In this document: positions 63,855 through 64,000 of the stretch, piece by piece | How positions within the stretch are numbered: the first letter of the stretch is position 1 | Layout: each line of letters begins with the position of its first letter | From: Paulinella micropora | Lineage: Eukaryota > Cercozoa > Imbricatea > Euglyphida | Direction of reading: 5' to 3' | Assembly: GCA_009731375.1 (NCBI GenBank) | Contig: BJOX01000135.1 | Coordinates: 442,954-506,953, forward strand | DNA: 64,000 nt | Notes under the pieces: model-generated | The model's input: the letters and a program-made list of their open reading frames with translations, nothing else | The model's database searches: none | What the model was told of the DNA's origin: nothing | Program-made: the position numbers and the translations under genes

Positions 63855-64000
63855 CTTACAAACACAAACACGTACGATAGAGAGTTATGTATACATGCAT
63901 ACATACATACATACATACATACATACATACATACATACATACATACATGCATGCATGCATGCATGCATGCGTATGCATACATACATACATGCATACATAC
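63855..64000. repeat. (CATA)n/(CATG)n
   Basis: Microsatellite to the window end. Confidence 0.9.

Overview
This is a eukaryotic nuclear window, not a bacterial one. Coding DNA is cut into many short exons (about 35 to 300 nt, one of 940 nt). Introns and spacers are mostly microsatellites: (TATC)n, (CATA)n, (AAT)n, (ACT)n, (TTC)n, (GA)n, (AACAT)n and others, broken by runs of N. The mix fits an amoebozoan, perhaps a plasmodial slime mould such as Physarum: pyrimidine-rich introns, Asn/His/Ser-rich coding runs, TTAGGG-like repeats, and copia, gypsy and non-LTR remnants. That assignment is an inference from style only; no marker gene was identified.

Layout. (1) 24-654 (+): last exons of an amino-acid-transporter-like membrane protein. 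(2) 2103-2420 (-): decayed Ty1/copia RNase H end. (3) 3981-4195 (+): last exon of an unidentified gene. (4) 4373-15758 (+): a 16-segment gene for a probable secreted protein with a fibronectin type III domain; most junctions agree in splice phase and it runs from a signal-peptide-like start to a stop. (5) 15.8-25 kb: spacer with a hairpin (MITE-like) element, minisatellites, a (TTC)n block, one tRNA-derived SINE and two isolated last exons. (6) 25.5-31 kb (+): a broken non-LTR retrotransposon with reverse transcriptase, a C-terminal restriction-like endonuclease and an N-terminal run of zinc fingers that includes RING-like and UBZ-like motifs. (7) 32429-32683 (+): scrap of a gypsy integrase. 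(8) 32755-63062 (-): one very long gene, 25 exons here, 5' end outside the window. Every consecutive splice phase agrees and the exons sum to 3237 nt (1078 codons plus stop) spread over 30.3 kb. It encodes a Ser/Pro/Asn-rich, largely disordered protein of unknown function.

The most striking feature is shared by both long genes. Introns carry repeated copies of the ends of their own flanking exons. Copies of the exon 3' end plus its donor lie just downstream of the real donor. Copies of the acceptor plus the exon 5' end lie just upstream of the real acceptor. Each copy is separated from the next by a microsatellite. I count more than 50 such fragments at some 20 junctions. The introns appear to have grown by repeated copying of their own splice junctions together with adjacent microsatellite.

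Other points are three SINE-like families with (ATT)n tails, interstitial telomere-like (TTAGGG/TTGGGG) DNA inside an intron, a 260-bp inverted repeat around 1.3 kb of microsatellite, and a transporter-exon fragment copied 51 kb away. The very long open frames across microsatellites (up to 866 codons) are treated as artefacts of repeats whose unit lacks stop codons.
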